The notes: generated from the sequence alone by a model not told the origin. 64,000 nt of DNA from Youngiibacter multivorans (GCF_017873395.1 NZ_JAGGKC010000019.1:19075-83074), one strand, 5' to 3'. Shown: positions 7,519 through 16,492, counted from the stretch's first letter. Made by a program: numbers and translations.

Positions 7519-9717
7519 CTAGATCACATACCGTCTGAATATATGTCTCGGAAGGCCTCTCAGCCTCATTGCCCTTCTCGATATGTCCCTGTAGAGCTCC
7601 CGCCTTTCAGGGAATTCTCCCTCTTCACCGCCGTAGACTTCCTTATACGCTTCACCTACCAGAATCAGATACCTTTCCTTGATTCCGCTGTCGTGAAGCC
7701 TGTTGGCGAATTCCAAGTCTGTCTCCCCTTTTTTTCTGACCTCGTAAGCTTCCTCTAAAGCTCCGTTGATTAGGGAAAAGTATCTTTTAAGAGACTTGGA
7801 CCACATCGCCATTTCAACTATAATCAGTTTTCTTAATACCATGAGCGCTAGGATTACTGCCATCGCAATGGCAGCATAGGAGAACAGCCTTGCAAGCATG
7901 CTTCCAAAAGTCTCCTTGACAGGTATTGGTCCCGGTATCGGCTCTTCAGGGTCGACCTCCGGTCTTCCTCCAGGAGTTCCTGGAGTCACTGTCCCTTCGC
8001 CGGGATCTTCTCCCCCTGGCGTTGCAGGGTCCACAGGGCCTTCGCCAGGCTCATCGATTTCCCCTTGCTCCCTTACTGTACCCGTGGCATCGAATGTCAT
8101 CCAGAGGTCCCTGTCCTCATCAATGAGTACCTCAGTCCATGCATGCGCATCACTGTTCCTTATAACGTATGAACCGTCAGAAGCCTTTTCTCCGCTTATC
8201 TTGAAGCCTTCCACGTATCTCGCTGGAACGCCATTTATCCTCAGCATTATTGCCAGGGCTGAAGCGTAATGCACGCAGTAGCCTCCGGTCTCACTGAACA
8301 GGAACTCCTCAACAAAATCAGAGCCAGGGTCGTAGGTTCCCGGAGTAAGGGTATAGCTATATTGGGTCTTAAGGTAATCTGTAAGGGCAACAGCCTTCTC
8401 ATAGTTGCTCTTCGCAGTTCCTGCTACATTCAGCGCAAGGCTTCGCACTCTTTCACTTTCTGCTGAATAGTATGAAGGAAGCTCCAGGTATCTAAGGTTC
8501 CTGCTTCTCACTGACGGGCCGAAATCCTTTGAAATCAGCTCCTGCCTTATAACCGGCTCATAGTAGTACTCTACTGTATAGCTTTCAGAACTCTCCTTGT
8601 TTGCAGTGTATATTTGGAAGTCTCCGTTGTAGAATACCCTCTGTATGCTGTTGTTGAAATACAGTTCACGCGTATTTAAAGTGTTGAACAGGGTTGAAGT
8701 CATATCCGACAGCGGATATATCTCAATGTTCTTTATGGCTTCAGCATAACTGGAGGTAATTGAATTCAGTACGCTCAACCTATAATCCTCTACCCTGCCC
8801 CCTGCTGTATAGCCCATCTCAGCAACCAGCCAGGAGGTTCCGGTATATCTGGACTTGACTGACCCCCTCAGGTATACGGGATTGTCCCCCTTCGCCCTCA
8901 GGGATTCACTGTCATTTATAGATACGTCCCCGCCAAGCTTCGTGTCTGAATCATTATAGCCTGACGAGGCTATTGTGAACGGGCTTTCAATTTCCTGTCC
9001 GTTGATATACAGGGTAGGTACCAGCATGTTGTTAAAGTAAGTCCATAGCCTGTCTGTGTACAGACCCTTTTTGTCGAGGTCAACGAAAGACATCCCTGTA
9101 GCAACCACAAGTGATATTGCGAGTATCTGGAACAGCCTCGCCTTCTTGTTGACCTTGAGGCTCTTTGCAGTCTCGTCTAGAAAAGTACCTCTGTATAGCA
9201 GGATAGACAGCACCCATACAGGCACGAACATCTTCACGTAATCTGCAGCCTGGTTGTAGTAATCAACTGCCCAGAGGAAGAATATCAACCCAGTGTCGAC
9301 GATTATTAAGTTGTATGGAAATATGGTGACCGTCACGGCAAGCAGTAGACTTCCTCCCATAATGAGCATCCTCAGAAGAGGCATGAACATCTCGACAGTG
9401 ACTTCCTGCCCGAAAGTAAGCGCATGATTTACGTCTGCAAGAGAATCTCCTATTGTGCTCTCGCCTGTATACCTCCAAATCGTATAGTTAATGACGATGA
9501 GGATTACAGCGATAGCCGCCCACCTTGCCCTCTGATATTTCTCCCTTATGGCCACAGATAAGAATGCAGTCATTGCGACAGGAAGAAATGCCATTATTGC
9601 AACCAGTGCAACACTAAGCTCCCTGATATGGTAGGCTCTCACCACAACAGCTGCGAAAACCGTCATGTTGAGGAATATGAGGAGGTTCTGCAGGATCCTG
9701 CTTTTGAAGAAATCCAT
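7519..9717 (-). CDS. Membrane transglutaminase-like protein (TgpA type)
   Basis: A 732-residue membrane protein. About six hydrophobic segments fill residues 1-210, then an extracellular part with the transglutaminase core: catalytic Cys in GGYCVHYASALAI (about 478), His in SDAHAWTEV (about 522) and Asp in MTFDATG. A Pro/Gly/Glu-rich linker follows, then one more membrane helix near 630 and a cytoplasmic DUF4129-like tail. Proteins of this layout occur with MoxR and DUF58 genes and are thought to act on cell-envelope proteins or peptides. It starts next to the DUF58 stop codon, with GGAGGAAGG upstream, and ends the three-gene operon. Confidence 0.93.
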   Translation of the reverse strand: MDFFKSRILQNLLIFLNMTVFAAVVVRAYHIRELSVALVAIMAFLPVAMTAFLSVAIREKYQRARWAAIAVILIVINYTIWRYTGESTIGDSLADVNHALTFGQEVTVEMFMPLLRMLIMGGSLLLAVTVTIFPYNLIIVDTGLIFFLWAVDYYNQAADYVKMFVPVWVLSILLYRGTFLDETAKSLKVNKKARLFQILAISLVVATGMSFVDLDKKGLYTDRLWTYFNNMLVPTLYINGQEIESPFTIASSGYNDSDTKLGGDVSINDSESLRAKGDNPVYLRGSVKSRYTGTSWLVAEMGYTAGGRVEDYRLSVLNSITSSYAEAIKNIEIYPLSDMTSTLFNTLNTRELYFNNSIQRVFYNGDFQIYTANKESSESYTVEYYYEPVIRQELISKDFGPSVRSRNLRYLELPSYYSAESERVRSLALNVAGTAKSNYEKAVALTDYLKTQYSYTLTPGTYDPGSDFVEEFLFSETGGYCVHYASALAIMLRINGVPARYVEGFKISGEKASDGSYVIRNSDAHAWTEVLIDEDRDLWMTFDATGTVREQGEIDEPGEGPVDPATPGGEDPGEGTVTPGTPGGRPEVDPEEPIPGPIPVKETFGSMLARLFSYAAIAMAVILALMVLRKLIIVEMAMWSKSLKRYFSLINGALEEAYEVRKKGETDLEFANRLHDSGIKERYLILVGEAYKEVYGGEEGEFPERRELYRDISRRAMRLRGLPRHIFRRYVI

Positions 9718-10827
9718 CTATCCTTCCTCCCCTATGATAACTGTACCAATATCGGCATTTTCAATCCCGGCACCTTCCTTGACCTCAAAGGTAAACACAG
9801 TAACGCTGTTCTTCCCGGACTTAAGGTCTGCTATCTTAATCGCTGCAGACTTTGAGAGTGCTCCGGTAAAGATCAGCAGGCTCCCTCTGTCCCTGAAGTC
9901 GTCAGTCCTTTCTGTGAGGAATGTCCCGAGCTCCTTCCTGTTGTGGGAGTCAGCCGATATCATGTATTCCATCAGTGCGTCGAAGTCCTTCCCGCTGTTT
10001 ATTTCAAATATCTTGCGTTCTTTTCCATTGATCACGAAGGTCTGCTCATATCCTCTCCTGAGTATATCCTTGGATACCGACAATGCGTACGATACGAGGT
10101 TCTCCTCGTGGCTGCCATCATCGTCAAGCTGATAGACGCTTTCAGACATGTCCAGCAGAAGCAGGTGGTCCCGGCTCCTCATGCTCTCGCCGATCTTAAC
10201 GAATATCTCCCCATACTTGGCGCTTACCTTCCAGTTGACCTTCCTCAGGCTGTCACCAGGGGAATATCTGCGAAGTTCCCTCTGACTGTAATGGTCTTCC
10301 TTCGAAAGTGCGGTCCTTGAGCTGCCAAGGGTTCCGAAGCCGGGAACATACTCCCTGGGATTCAGGCTCTTAAGCTTCGGGTATACCCTTATCTCTTCTC
10401 TCTTGAAGACTCTCCTTGTCGATATTATGTTGAACGCATCCCTTATCTCAAGGGTAATGTCCTTGAACTCATAAATGCCTCTCTTCCTGAAATCGTACCT
10501 GAATGGAATCTGCGTGGCATCCCTGGGGCTTGCACTCCTGACGTCAAGCTCCTCTCTTCCTGCAAATGCTCTTAAGAAAGGCATGAAGAAATAGCTGTCA
10601 TTGGAGATTGTAAGATAGAACTCTCCTCTGTCTCCTGCTATGAAATGCTTCTTCTTCACCTTCATCTCACTCTTCAGGCTTGCTGCAGCTGATATTGTCA
10701 TGATAAGGGATATTGCTCCCATTGAAGCGAATATGATAAGGAGAGATGTGAATATGAAGCCTCCCTGTATGACATACAGCAAATAAACCGCTGCGAGAGC
10801 CATGATGAACTTGATGTCGACCCTCAT
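9718..10827 (-). CDS. DUF58 domain-containing protein
   Basis: A 369-residue protein with two N-terminal membrane helices (residues 5-45) and a cytoplasmic DUF58 domain with a VWA-like fold. The family signature is visible as RRYSPGDSLRKVNWKVSAK near residues 187-205, followed by LLLLDMSESVY, a partly kept metal-site motif (D-x-S-x-S). These proteins work with MoxR AAA ATPases in complex maturation or envelope stress. It lies four bases after the MoxR gene and directly before the transglutaminase gene, so all three are co-transcribed. Confidence 0.93.
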   Translation of the reverse strand: MRVDIKFIMALAAVYLLYVIQGGFIFTSLLIIFASMGAISLIMTISAAASLKSEMKVKKKHFIAGDRGEFYLTISNDSYFFMPFLRAFAGREELDVRSASPRDATQIPFRYDFRKRGIYEFKDITLEIRDAFNIISTRRVFKREEIRVYPKLKSLNPREYVPGFGTLGSSRTALSKEDHYSQRELRRYSPGDSLRKVNWKVSAKYGEIFVKIGESMRSRDHLLLLDMSESVYQLDDDGSHEENLVSYALSVSKDILRRGYEQTFVINGKERKIFEINSGKDFDALMEYMISADSHNRKELGTFLTERTDDFRDRGSLLIFTGALSKSAAIKIADLKSGKNSVTVFTFEVKEGAGIENADIGTVIIGEEG

Positions 10828-10831
10828 CTCT

Positions 10832-11764
10832 CTACCTGCCTATCTTTGGAGGATCGACCATTGCAAGGGCAAGCTTAATAGCCTCAAGGCTCCCTGTGCC
10901 CTGACTTCTGGCATAAGCAGAGGTCTGCACCCTGTGAGAGAGGACCATCGATGCATTTTCCTTGATATCCTCCGGTATGACATAATCCCTGCCCGATATC
11001 AGGGCGGATGCCTGTCCGATTTTCATTAAGGCAAGCGAAGCCCTTGGGCTTGCACCAAGTGTAAACAGCCTGTTTGTCCTCGTTTCCGATGTTATCCTTA
11101 CGATGTAGTCATATATCTCGTCACTGACCCTTACGCGCCTTGTATTGTCCTGAAGTATCAGTATGTCTTCCTTTGTGGCAACAGGTTCCAGTGCTTCGAG
11201 GGGGTTCTCCTCCCTGAAATTCATTAGGATCCTGATTTCATCGTCGTGGCTTGGGTACCCGATCCTTATCCTTATCATGAACCTGTCCAGCTGTGCTTCC
11301 GGGAGGTTGAAAGTTCCCTCGTACTCGATTGGGTTCTGTGTAGCCATGACAAAGAAAGGCTTCTCTAGAGCGTACGTGGAATTCCCCTCTGAAACCTGGT
11401 TTTCCTCCATGACTTCAAGAAGTGCGGATTGAGTCTTCGGCGAAGTCCTGTTGATCTCATCAGCTAGAACAACATTGGCAAATATAGGTCCCTTCCTGTA
11501 TTCAAAGTTCATGGTCTTCTGGTTATATATTGATACCCCGGTAATATCCGATGGCAGCAGGTCAGGTGTGAACTGTATCCTTGAGTACGTCAGGTCGACG
11601 CTTCTCGCAAGGGCCTTGACCAGAGTCGTCTTTCCTATTCCCGGTATATCCTCAATGAGAATATGCCCGCCGGCAAGCATTCCCTTAAGGATGTTCCTGA
11701 TTTCCCTGTCTTTGCCAAGTATTACCTTCTCTATGTTCTTCTCTATCCTCTCAAGCACTTCCAA
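10832..11764 (-). CDS. MoxR family AAA+ ATPase
   Basis: A 310-residue AAA+ ATPase. Walker A is GIGKTTLV near residue 41, Walker B VLADEINR near 98, with a sensor-1 TQNP and an arginine-finger region EAQLDRFMIRIRIGYP. MoxR proteins act as chaperone-like ATPases with VWA partners such as the DUF58 protein encoded next. The start is a TTG at 11764, 11 bases after GAGGAG; no in-frame ATG fits. It is the first gene of the MoxR-DUF58-transglutaminase operon. The stem-loop at 11810-11852 separates it from the VanW gene. Confidence 0.95.
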   Translation of the reverse strand: MEVLERIEKNIEKVILGKDREIRNILKGMLAGGHILIEDIPGIGKTTLVKALARSVDLTYSRIQFTPDLLPSDITGVSIYNQKTMNFEYRKGPIFANVVLADEINRTSPKTQSALLEVMEENQVSEGNSTYALEKPFFVMATQNPIEYEGTFNLPEAQLDRFMIRIRIGYPSHDDEIRILMNFREENPLEALEPVATKEDILILQDNTRRVRVSDEIYDYIVRITSETRTNRLFTLGASPRASLALMKIGQASALISGRDYVIPEDIKENASMVLSHRVQTSAYARSQGTGSLEAIKLALAMVDPPKIGR

Positions 11765-11809
11765 AGCTTGTCCAACTCCTCTTCAAAATACTGTTCCTTG
11801 AAATTTGAA

Positions 11810-11852
11810 CAGACCACCGGTAAGCAGAATAATAATGCTCCCCGGTGGTCTG
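11810..11852 (-). terminator. Stem-loop after the VanW-type gene
   Basis: Perfect 11-base stem 11810-11820 with 11842-11852, followed on the minus strand by TTCAAATTTC. Probably the terminator of the VanW-type gene, though its T tract is broken. Confidence 0.7.
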
Positions 11853-11866
11853 GTTAATTCGATATT

Positions 11867-13327
11867 CTATGTTTGTGGAACTACCGGAGTTTCAGCTGGT
11901 GTCTCCGCTGGTGGGGTCTCTACTGGTGCCTCCACCGGGGCTGGCATTGTTCCCCTTCTGATTATCTTGTTGACAACCTTGTAAGCATCACTTGAAATAA
12001 TGTCTGTCGATACTACCTTGCCGCCTACTATAGTCTGGAGATATACCTTTACCTTGTATCCCGTAACAGCATTCTGCTCAACAACGTTTGTGCCGACCAC
12101 AAGTGTCGGGTCGTCGATGTATTCTGTCTTAGGGTTAAGGACTGCATAAACGTCTGTTACAAAGTTGTATGACTTTCCGCCCATTTCATCTACGTTTCCG
12201 TAAACAGTGACATTAGCCTTCTTACCGTCTCCGTAGGATGTTATATAGATCGGGGAATTGTAGTTGTTCTGAAGCTTAAGGTCAGTGTATGGCGCATAAA
12301 CAGTAGCGTCAAATCCAACCGGAAGGTATGATACCTTCATGCTGTGGTTCCTTCTCTCGACAACTCCAAGTCCTGCCCTTACTCCGGCCTGGTAGAGTGT
12401 ACTTGAGATCTGACATACTCCGCCGCCTATTCCTGACTCAACCTTGTTGCCGACGAATATTCCAGCTTCCTTGAAGCCTGCTGCAACAGATATTGAACCA
12501 ATGGACTTGTTGTAGCTTATGATTTCTCCAGGCATAAGGAGCGTTCCGGAAATCTTCTTTGCAGCCAGGGCTACATTGAACTTCCTGTTCGCAATTGATG
12601 ACGAATAGTCTGTGGTATAGGATGCAAGCACCCCGTTGATCTTCTTCAGGGTCTCAGCCTTTACTTTTGGCTCAGTTACAGCAACCACTGCAACTATCTC
12701 AGCTGGGTCTGTAAGACCCGGCTCAATTGCTGCTATTACATCTGCTTTTAGCTTTTCAGCATCTATGGCTTGTCCGTTCTGTGATGCGGTAACTGTAAAT
12801 GCACCGTCTTTTCTGGAAAGAGTGGCATCCTTAGCTTCCTGCGTGTTCTCTGTGACTATCTGGTTCACGAACTCATCCACGTATGCTGCATCATGGCTGA
12901 ATTCAACCTTGATCTCAGTTCCGCCGGGTGCTTTCAGATACGCAACCTGTTCTTCGAACTCAAGGCCCTTTCCGAAATCCATGGCTTCATTCAATATGCT
13001 CTCTTCATCTATCTTGATATTCAGCTTGTCGTATGTGAAGGAGTATTCTTTTTCGAGGACGTCAACCTTAACAGTCTTGCCTTCGATGACATCAAGAATC
13101 TCACTCTCGAACTTTGTCTTTGCTTCCTCGAGGGTCAGCCCGGAAAAATCAATTCCGTCAATGACAACTCCTGGATAAACCTTGTTCGCCCATTCAGCAA
13201 CCAGAGCCTGTTTAGCTTCAAGTTCAATCCTCGCCTTTTCCCTCTGGACGCTTGAGTAGTATGCATATCCACTGACACCGACAACAGCAAGTATCAGGAT
13301 AAGTAGCATCGCAGTCTTTTTTTTCAT
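11867..13327 (-). CDS. VanW family cell-wall protein with peptidoglycan-binding domains
   Basis: A 486-residue protein anchored by one N-terminal helix (residues 5-25). The extracellular part contains two YoaR-type putative peptidoglycan-binding segments (about 50-240), then a VanW domain from about 240, with FNVALAAKKISGTLLMPGEIISYN, the G-I-G-G-G-V-C-Q-I-S-S-T-L-Y motif and RRNHSMKVSYLPVGFDATV. The C-terminus is rich in Pro, Glu, Thr and Val, as in wall-spanning linkers. VanW proteins are not themselves resistance enzymes. Its ATG overlaps the stop of a seven-codon leader (ATGA) and has no ribosome site of its own. Confidence 0.93.
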   Translation of the reverse strand: MKKKTAMLLILILAVVGVSGYAYYSSVQREKARIELEAKQALVAEWANKVYPGVVIDGIDFSGLTLEEAKTKFESEILDVIEGKTVKVDVLEKEYSFTYDKLNIKIDEESILNEAMDFGKGLEFEEQVAYLKAPGGTEIKVEFSHDAAYVDEFVNQIVTENTQEAKDATLSRKDGAFTVTASQNGQAIDAEKLKADVIAAIEPGLTDPAEIVAVVAVTEPKVKAETLKKINGVLASYTTDYSSSIANRKFNVALAAKKISGTLLMPGEIISYNKSIGSISVAAGFKEAGIFVGNKVESGIGGGVCQISSTLYQAGVRAGLGVVERRNHSMKVSYLPVGFDATVYAPYTDLKLQNNYNSPIYITSYGDGKKANVTVYGNVDEMGGKSYNFVTDVYAVLNPKTEYIDDPTLVVGTNVVEQNAVTGYKVKVYLQTIVGGKVVSTDIISSDAYKVVNKIIRRGTMPAPVEAPVETPPAETPAETPVVPQT

Positions 13328-13347
13328 ATCGCACAGGACCCGTTCAT
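13324..13347 (-). CDS. Seven-codon leader peptide before the VanW-type gene
   Basis: A tiny frame M-N-G-S-C-A-I-stop whose TGA overlaps the ATG of the VanW-type gene as ATGA. A GAGGAGGG site lies 13 bases before its ATG, whereas the VanW ATG has none. This suggests the large gene is translated by coupling or re-initiation. Inference only; the leader may have no function as a peptide. Confidence 0.45.
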   Translation of the reverse strand: MNGSCAI

Positions 13348-13621
13348 ACTGGATCCACTGCCCTCCTCAAAATATATTGGAAGTTAGTTCAATTTATCAA
13401 AGTAATTATAACAAAGGCATTATACCCATGCATAACATTATGATTACAAATTAATCTAACTTTAAGATTTGCTTTTGTCAACATCATGATTCCCAAGCTA
13501 TCCGGAATATATTTCCATTCATCGCAGATGCTTTGCCGATCTTTCATCTGCCATGTGAAATCATGGTGATTTTGTTATATAATTATGGGAAAGACTCAAT
13601 TTTGCCAATTGGAGGAACCCT

Positions 13622-14653
13622 ATGGATGAAGGAAAAGAAATACTGAGAATCCTAAAAGAATTGATTTTGAAGGATAGCCCAACCGGCTACCATGAGAAGG
13701 TAATGGATTATGTGAGGGAAGAACTGGCTGTTGCCGGCATATCCGCCAGGACTACCAACAAGGGAGCTGTGGTTGCAAAGATTGACGGCAAAAGCCCTGA
13801 AGGACTCCTTTTTTCGGCACATACCGATACCCTGGGAGGTATGGTCAAAAGCATCAGGGACAAGGGAACCCTTGAATTCACCCTCATAGGAGGCTACATG
13901 TTCAATACCCTTGAGTCAGAAAACTGCAAGGTATTGAACTCTGACGGAAAACTCATTTCTGGCACTGTTCAGACCACAAAGCCATCAGTGCACATTGACA
14001 GCAATGATGCTAGGACTCTTGAACGGATACAGGCCAATATGGAGATCGTCTTAGACGAAAGGGTTTCATCCAAGGAAGATGTGGCAAAGCTTGGAATCGG
14101 CGTCGGAGACTTTGTCTTCATGGATCCAAAGCTCATGATCCTTGATAATGGATTCGTGAAGTCCAGATACCTTGATGACAAGGCAAGTGCAGCAGTACTC
14201 CTTGCAGCTGCAAAGAAGCTGAAGGATATGGAACCTGAACGTTCAATCTACTTCTTCATATCTAATTACGAGGAAGTGGGCCACGGAGCCAGCGCCGGAA
14301 TCCCTGAAGAGATCACTGAATTCATAGCAGTGGACATGGGAGCTCCGGGCAACAACCAGAATTCAAGCGAATTCAAGGTCAACATCTGTGCCAAAGACAG
14401 CACAGGACCATACGACTATGCCCTCAGAAAGAGGCTTGTCTCCATATGCGAAAGGGAATCCATACCATATGCAGTAGACATCTACCCTTCCTACGGCTCA
14501 GACGCCTCTGCCGCTCTGGGAGCAGGACACGACCTCCGCACTGGTCTGATCGGTCCCGGAGTATTCGCTTCACATGGATATGAGCGTACACACCTTGACT
14601 CTCTAATGGCAACATTCGATCTTGTTGTGAAGTACGCAATGGAAAAGGCTTGA
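13622..14653 (+). CDS. M42 family metallopeptidase
   Basis: A 343-residue dinuclear-metal aminopeptidase of the M42 / glutamyl aminopeptidase family, which trims peptides in the cytoplasm as large oligomers. Metal and catalytic residues are visible: His in SAHTDTLGG (about 67), Asp in LDDKASAAVLL (about 187), the Glu pair in NYEEVGHGAS (about 221), Asp in AVDMGAPGN (about 240), and the final His in ASHGYERTH (about 320). The start is fixed by GGAGGAACCCT just before it. A TATAAT at 13578-13583 is a plausible -10. It is a single-gene transcript ending in the hairpin at 14726-14764. Confidence 0.94.
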   Translation: MDEGKEILRILKELILKDSPTGYHEKVMDYVREELAVAGISARTTNKGAVVAKIDGKSPEGLLFSAHTDTLGGMVKSIRDKGTLEFTLIGGYMFNTLESENCKVLNSDGKLISGTVQTTKPSVHIDSNDARTLERIQANMEIVLDERVSSKEDVAKLGIGVGDFVFMDPKLMILDNGFVKSRYLDDKASAAVLLAAAKKLKDMEPERSIYFFISNYEEVGHGASAGIPEEITEFIAVDMGAPGNNQNSSEFKVNICAKDSTGPYDYALRKRLVSICERESIPYAVDIYPSYGSDASAALGAGHDLRTGLIGPGVFASHGYERTHLDSLMATFDLVVKYAMEKA

Positions 14654-14725
14654 GAATTTCCTCGCGTTGCTTTGTCAGTCATACTCAACGTTTATCACAA
14701 TAAAAAACTATCAATATCAGCATTC

Positions 14726-14764
14726 AGCCCTTGGATTCTGCGAATAAGTGGAAACCCAAGGGCT
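14726..14764 (+). terminator. Terminator after the M42 peptidase gene
   Basis: Perfect nine-base stem 14726-14734 with 14756-14764, loop of about 21 bases, followed by TTAATTTAT. It lies about 70 bases after the stop. Confidence 0.65.
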
Positions 14765-14898
14765 TTAATTTATACTGGGATTAATGCCAATATAAACCCA
14801 GCTTTTGTCTTATCAATAACCAACGGTTTGTATGTAATTCGCTCTACCACACATAATGAACTTGACTGCTGAAAATGATAGAGTCAGGAATCAACTTT

Positions 14899-14932
14899 TT
14901 GACAATTACGCTAATATAAAATATAATATTAG
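14899..14932 (+). promoter_or_regulatory. Promoter and palindromic operator of the abiE genes
   Basis: A near-perfect promoter: TTGACA (14899-14904), 17-base spacer, TATAAT (14922-14927). A palindrome with arms CTAATAT (14911-14917) and ATATTAG (14926-14932) covers the -10. AbiEi antitoxins of known systems repress their own promoter through inverted repeats, so this palindrome is a reasonable AbiEi site. The link is inference. Confidence 0.75.
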
Positions 14933-14958
14933 TATAAACGTCAAAAGTGAGGTTAATC

Positions 14959-15552
14959 ATGACTGGAACAAAAGAACTGAGAGAATTTATTAAGAATCAC
15001 AAAGGTATCATCACAACCAAAGAGGTTGAAATAAATGGCATCCACAGGGAATATCTGCGGCAGCTTGTTTCAACAGGCGAACTGGAACGTGTTGCACATG
15101 GTGTCTATATTACACCTGAGCTTTGGGATGACAGAATGAAGATCATTCAGCTGAGAAAAGATAAAATAGTATATTCTCATGAAACAGCACTTTTTCTTCA
15201 TGGATTGACAGACCGTGATCCTATCAAATATGTGGTTACCGTTCCTAATGGATACAACCCTACAAAACTGAAAAATGACGGTTTGATTGTACATACTGTA
15301 AAGAAAGAGCTGTTTGAATTAGGTGTATGTATAAAAGAAACAATATTTGGAAACAAAGTTAGAACTTATGATTTAGAACGGACAGTATGCGACATAATGA
15401 GGGACAGGAACAATCAGGATCCTGCAATTGTGAGCGAAGCAATCAGAAACTATCTTCGAAGGAAAGATAAGGACCTGAACAAACTGATTAAATATGCTGA
15501 GCTTTTGCGTGTAGATAATGCACTTCGCCCTTATCTGGAGGTGATTCTTTGA
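14959..15552 (+). CDS. Type IV antitoxin, AbiEi family
   Basis: A 197-residue protein with an N-terminal winged-helix domain (residues 1-60: REFIKNHKGIITTKEVE, then REYLRQLVSTGELERVAHGVY, then ITPE) and a C-terminal domain with HETALFLHGLTDRDP and YDLERTVCDIMRD, as in AbiEi. AbiEi counters the AbiEii nucleotidyltransferase and represses the operon. The ATG at 14959 fits GAGGT six bases upstream better than the GTG at 14947. The gene overlaps the toxin gene by four bases. The AT content is clearly higher than in flanking genes, which suggests acquisition by transfer. Confidence 0.9.
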   Translation: MTGTKELREFIKNHKGIITTKEVEINGIHREYLRQLVSTGELERVAHGVYITPELWDDRMKIIQLRKDKIVYSHETALFLHGLTDRDPIKYVVTVPNGYNPTKLKNDGLIVHTVKKELFELGVCIKETIFGNKVRTYDLERTVCDIMRDRNNQDPAIVSEAIRNYLRRKDKDLNKLIKYAELLRVDNALRPYLEVIL

Positions 15553-16394
15553 AGACATCAACACAGCTTAAAGCACTAATTCGTAATCTATCAGTAGAAA
15601 ACTCAGTACAGTCTGAGATACTCTTACGTAACTACATGCTTGAAAGGTTTTTGGAAAGAATATCTCTTTCAGACTATAGGAATCATATCATTTTAAAAGG
15701 TGGCATGCTTATAGCTTCAATCGTAGGAATAGCATCCAGATCGACCATGGACATGGATGCAACGATAAGAGGATTCGAACTATCTGAAGAGAATCTTTTT
15801 AGAGTCCTCAATGAGATAGTCGATATCCCAATTGAAGACGGCGTGACAATGACACTTGGTAAACTAGAACCTATACGGGAAGAAGCTGAATATCCAGGAA
15901 TTCGAGTTTCAATTAATGCTTTGTTCGACAAGACTAAACAAACCATGAAACTCGATATTTCAACAGGTGATATTCTGACACCAGATGCAATAGAATATGA
16001 CTTCAAGCTGCTTCTTGAAAACCGCAAAATTAATATTCTTTCATACAATCTGGAGACAATTTTTGCCGAGAAAATGGAGACTATCCTTTCAAGGGGCACG
16101 ACTACAACTAGAATGAGGGATTATTATGACATCCACACCTTGTTCTCATCGCATGGCACCGATCTAAATGATGAGATGCTAAAAAAAGCTTTCGAAGCAA
16201 CCTCAGCCCATAGAGGAAGTTTGGGGACTCTACTCGAAAATAGTAAAGATTATATCGAAATGATAAATAAATCAGATGCACTCAAAAGACTTTGGAGCCA
16301 ATATCAGTCAAAATATGCATATGCATCTGAAATTGAATGGTCTGATGTGATGAACAGCATCAAGTCAGTACATGAAATAATTACGCATTCTTGA
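15549..16394 (+). CDS. Type IV toxin, AbiEii/AbiGii nucleotidyltransferase family
   Basis: A 281-residue nucleotidyltransferase-like toxin. The fold-defining motif is HIILKGGMLIAS (about 48-59) followed by STMDMDATIRG (about 70), giving the D-x-D metal site; later motifs include TIFAEKMETILSRG near 170 and RMRDYYDIHTLF near 188. Known AbiEii proteins halt growth by modifying nucleic acids (tRNA in studied relatives), and some systems block phage. Translation starts at TTG with a perfect GGAGGTGAT site; TTGA overlaps the antitoxin stop. The order antitoxin then toxin is standard. Activity in this organism is untested. Confidence 0.9.
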   Translation: MKTSTQLKALIRNLSVENSVQSEILLRNYMLERFLERISLSDYRNHIILKGGMLIASIVGIASRSTMDMDATIRGFELSEENLFRVLNEIVDIPIEDGVTMTLGKLEPIREEAEYPGIRVSINALFDKTKQTMKLDISTGDILTPDAIEYDFKLLLENRKINILSYNLETIFAEKMETILSRGTTTTRMRDYYDIHTLFSSHGTDLNDEMLKKAFEATSAHRGSLGTLLENSKDYIEMINKSDALKRLWSQYQSKYAYASEIEWSDVMNSIKSVHEIITHS

Positions 16395-16436
16395 CATCTA
16401 AGCTAAAATTGAAAATTAATTTAGCATGAATGTCAA
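16391..16436. repeat. Imperfect palindrome overlapping the abiEii stop codon
   Basis: Outer arms TTGACAT (16391-16397) and ATGTCAA (16430-16436), inner arms GCTAAAAT and ATTTAGC with small bulges. It could be part of the transcript end or mark the edge of the insert. Confidence 0.5.
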
Positions 16437-16440
16437 GAGA

Positions 16441-16488
16441 AAAATGGTATGCATGAAAGTCTTAGGACTTACCTGCATACCATTTTTT
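16441..16488. terminator. Bidirectional terminator between abiEii and ddl
   Basis: Stem 16441-16453 with 16474-16486, followed by T runs in both directions. It separates the convergent abiEii and ddl genes. Confidence 0.88.
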
Positions 16489-16492
16489 ATAA

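Noticed and set aside
7898..8269. Plus-strand open frame rich in Pro, Gly and Ser opposite the transglutaminase gene
   Set aside because: It is the mirror of the Pro/Gly/Glu linker of the minus-strand gene, with no ribosome site or own promoter.
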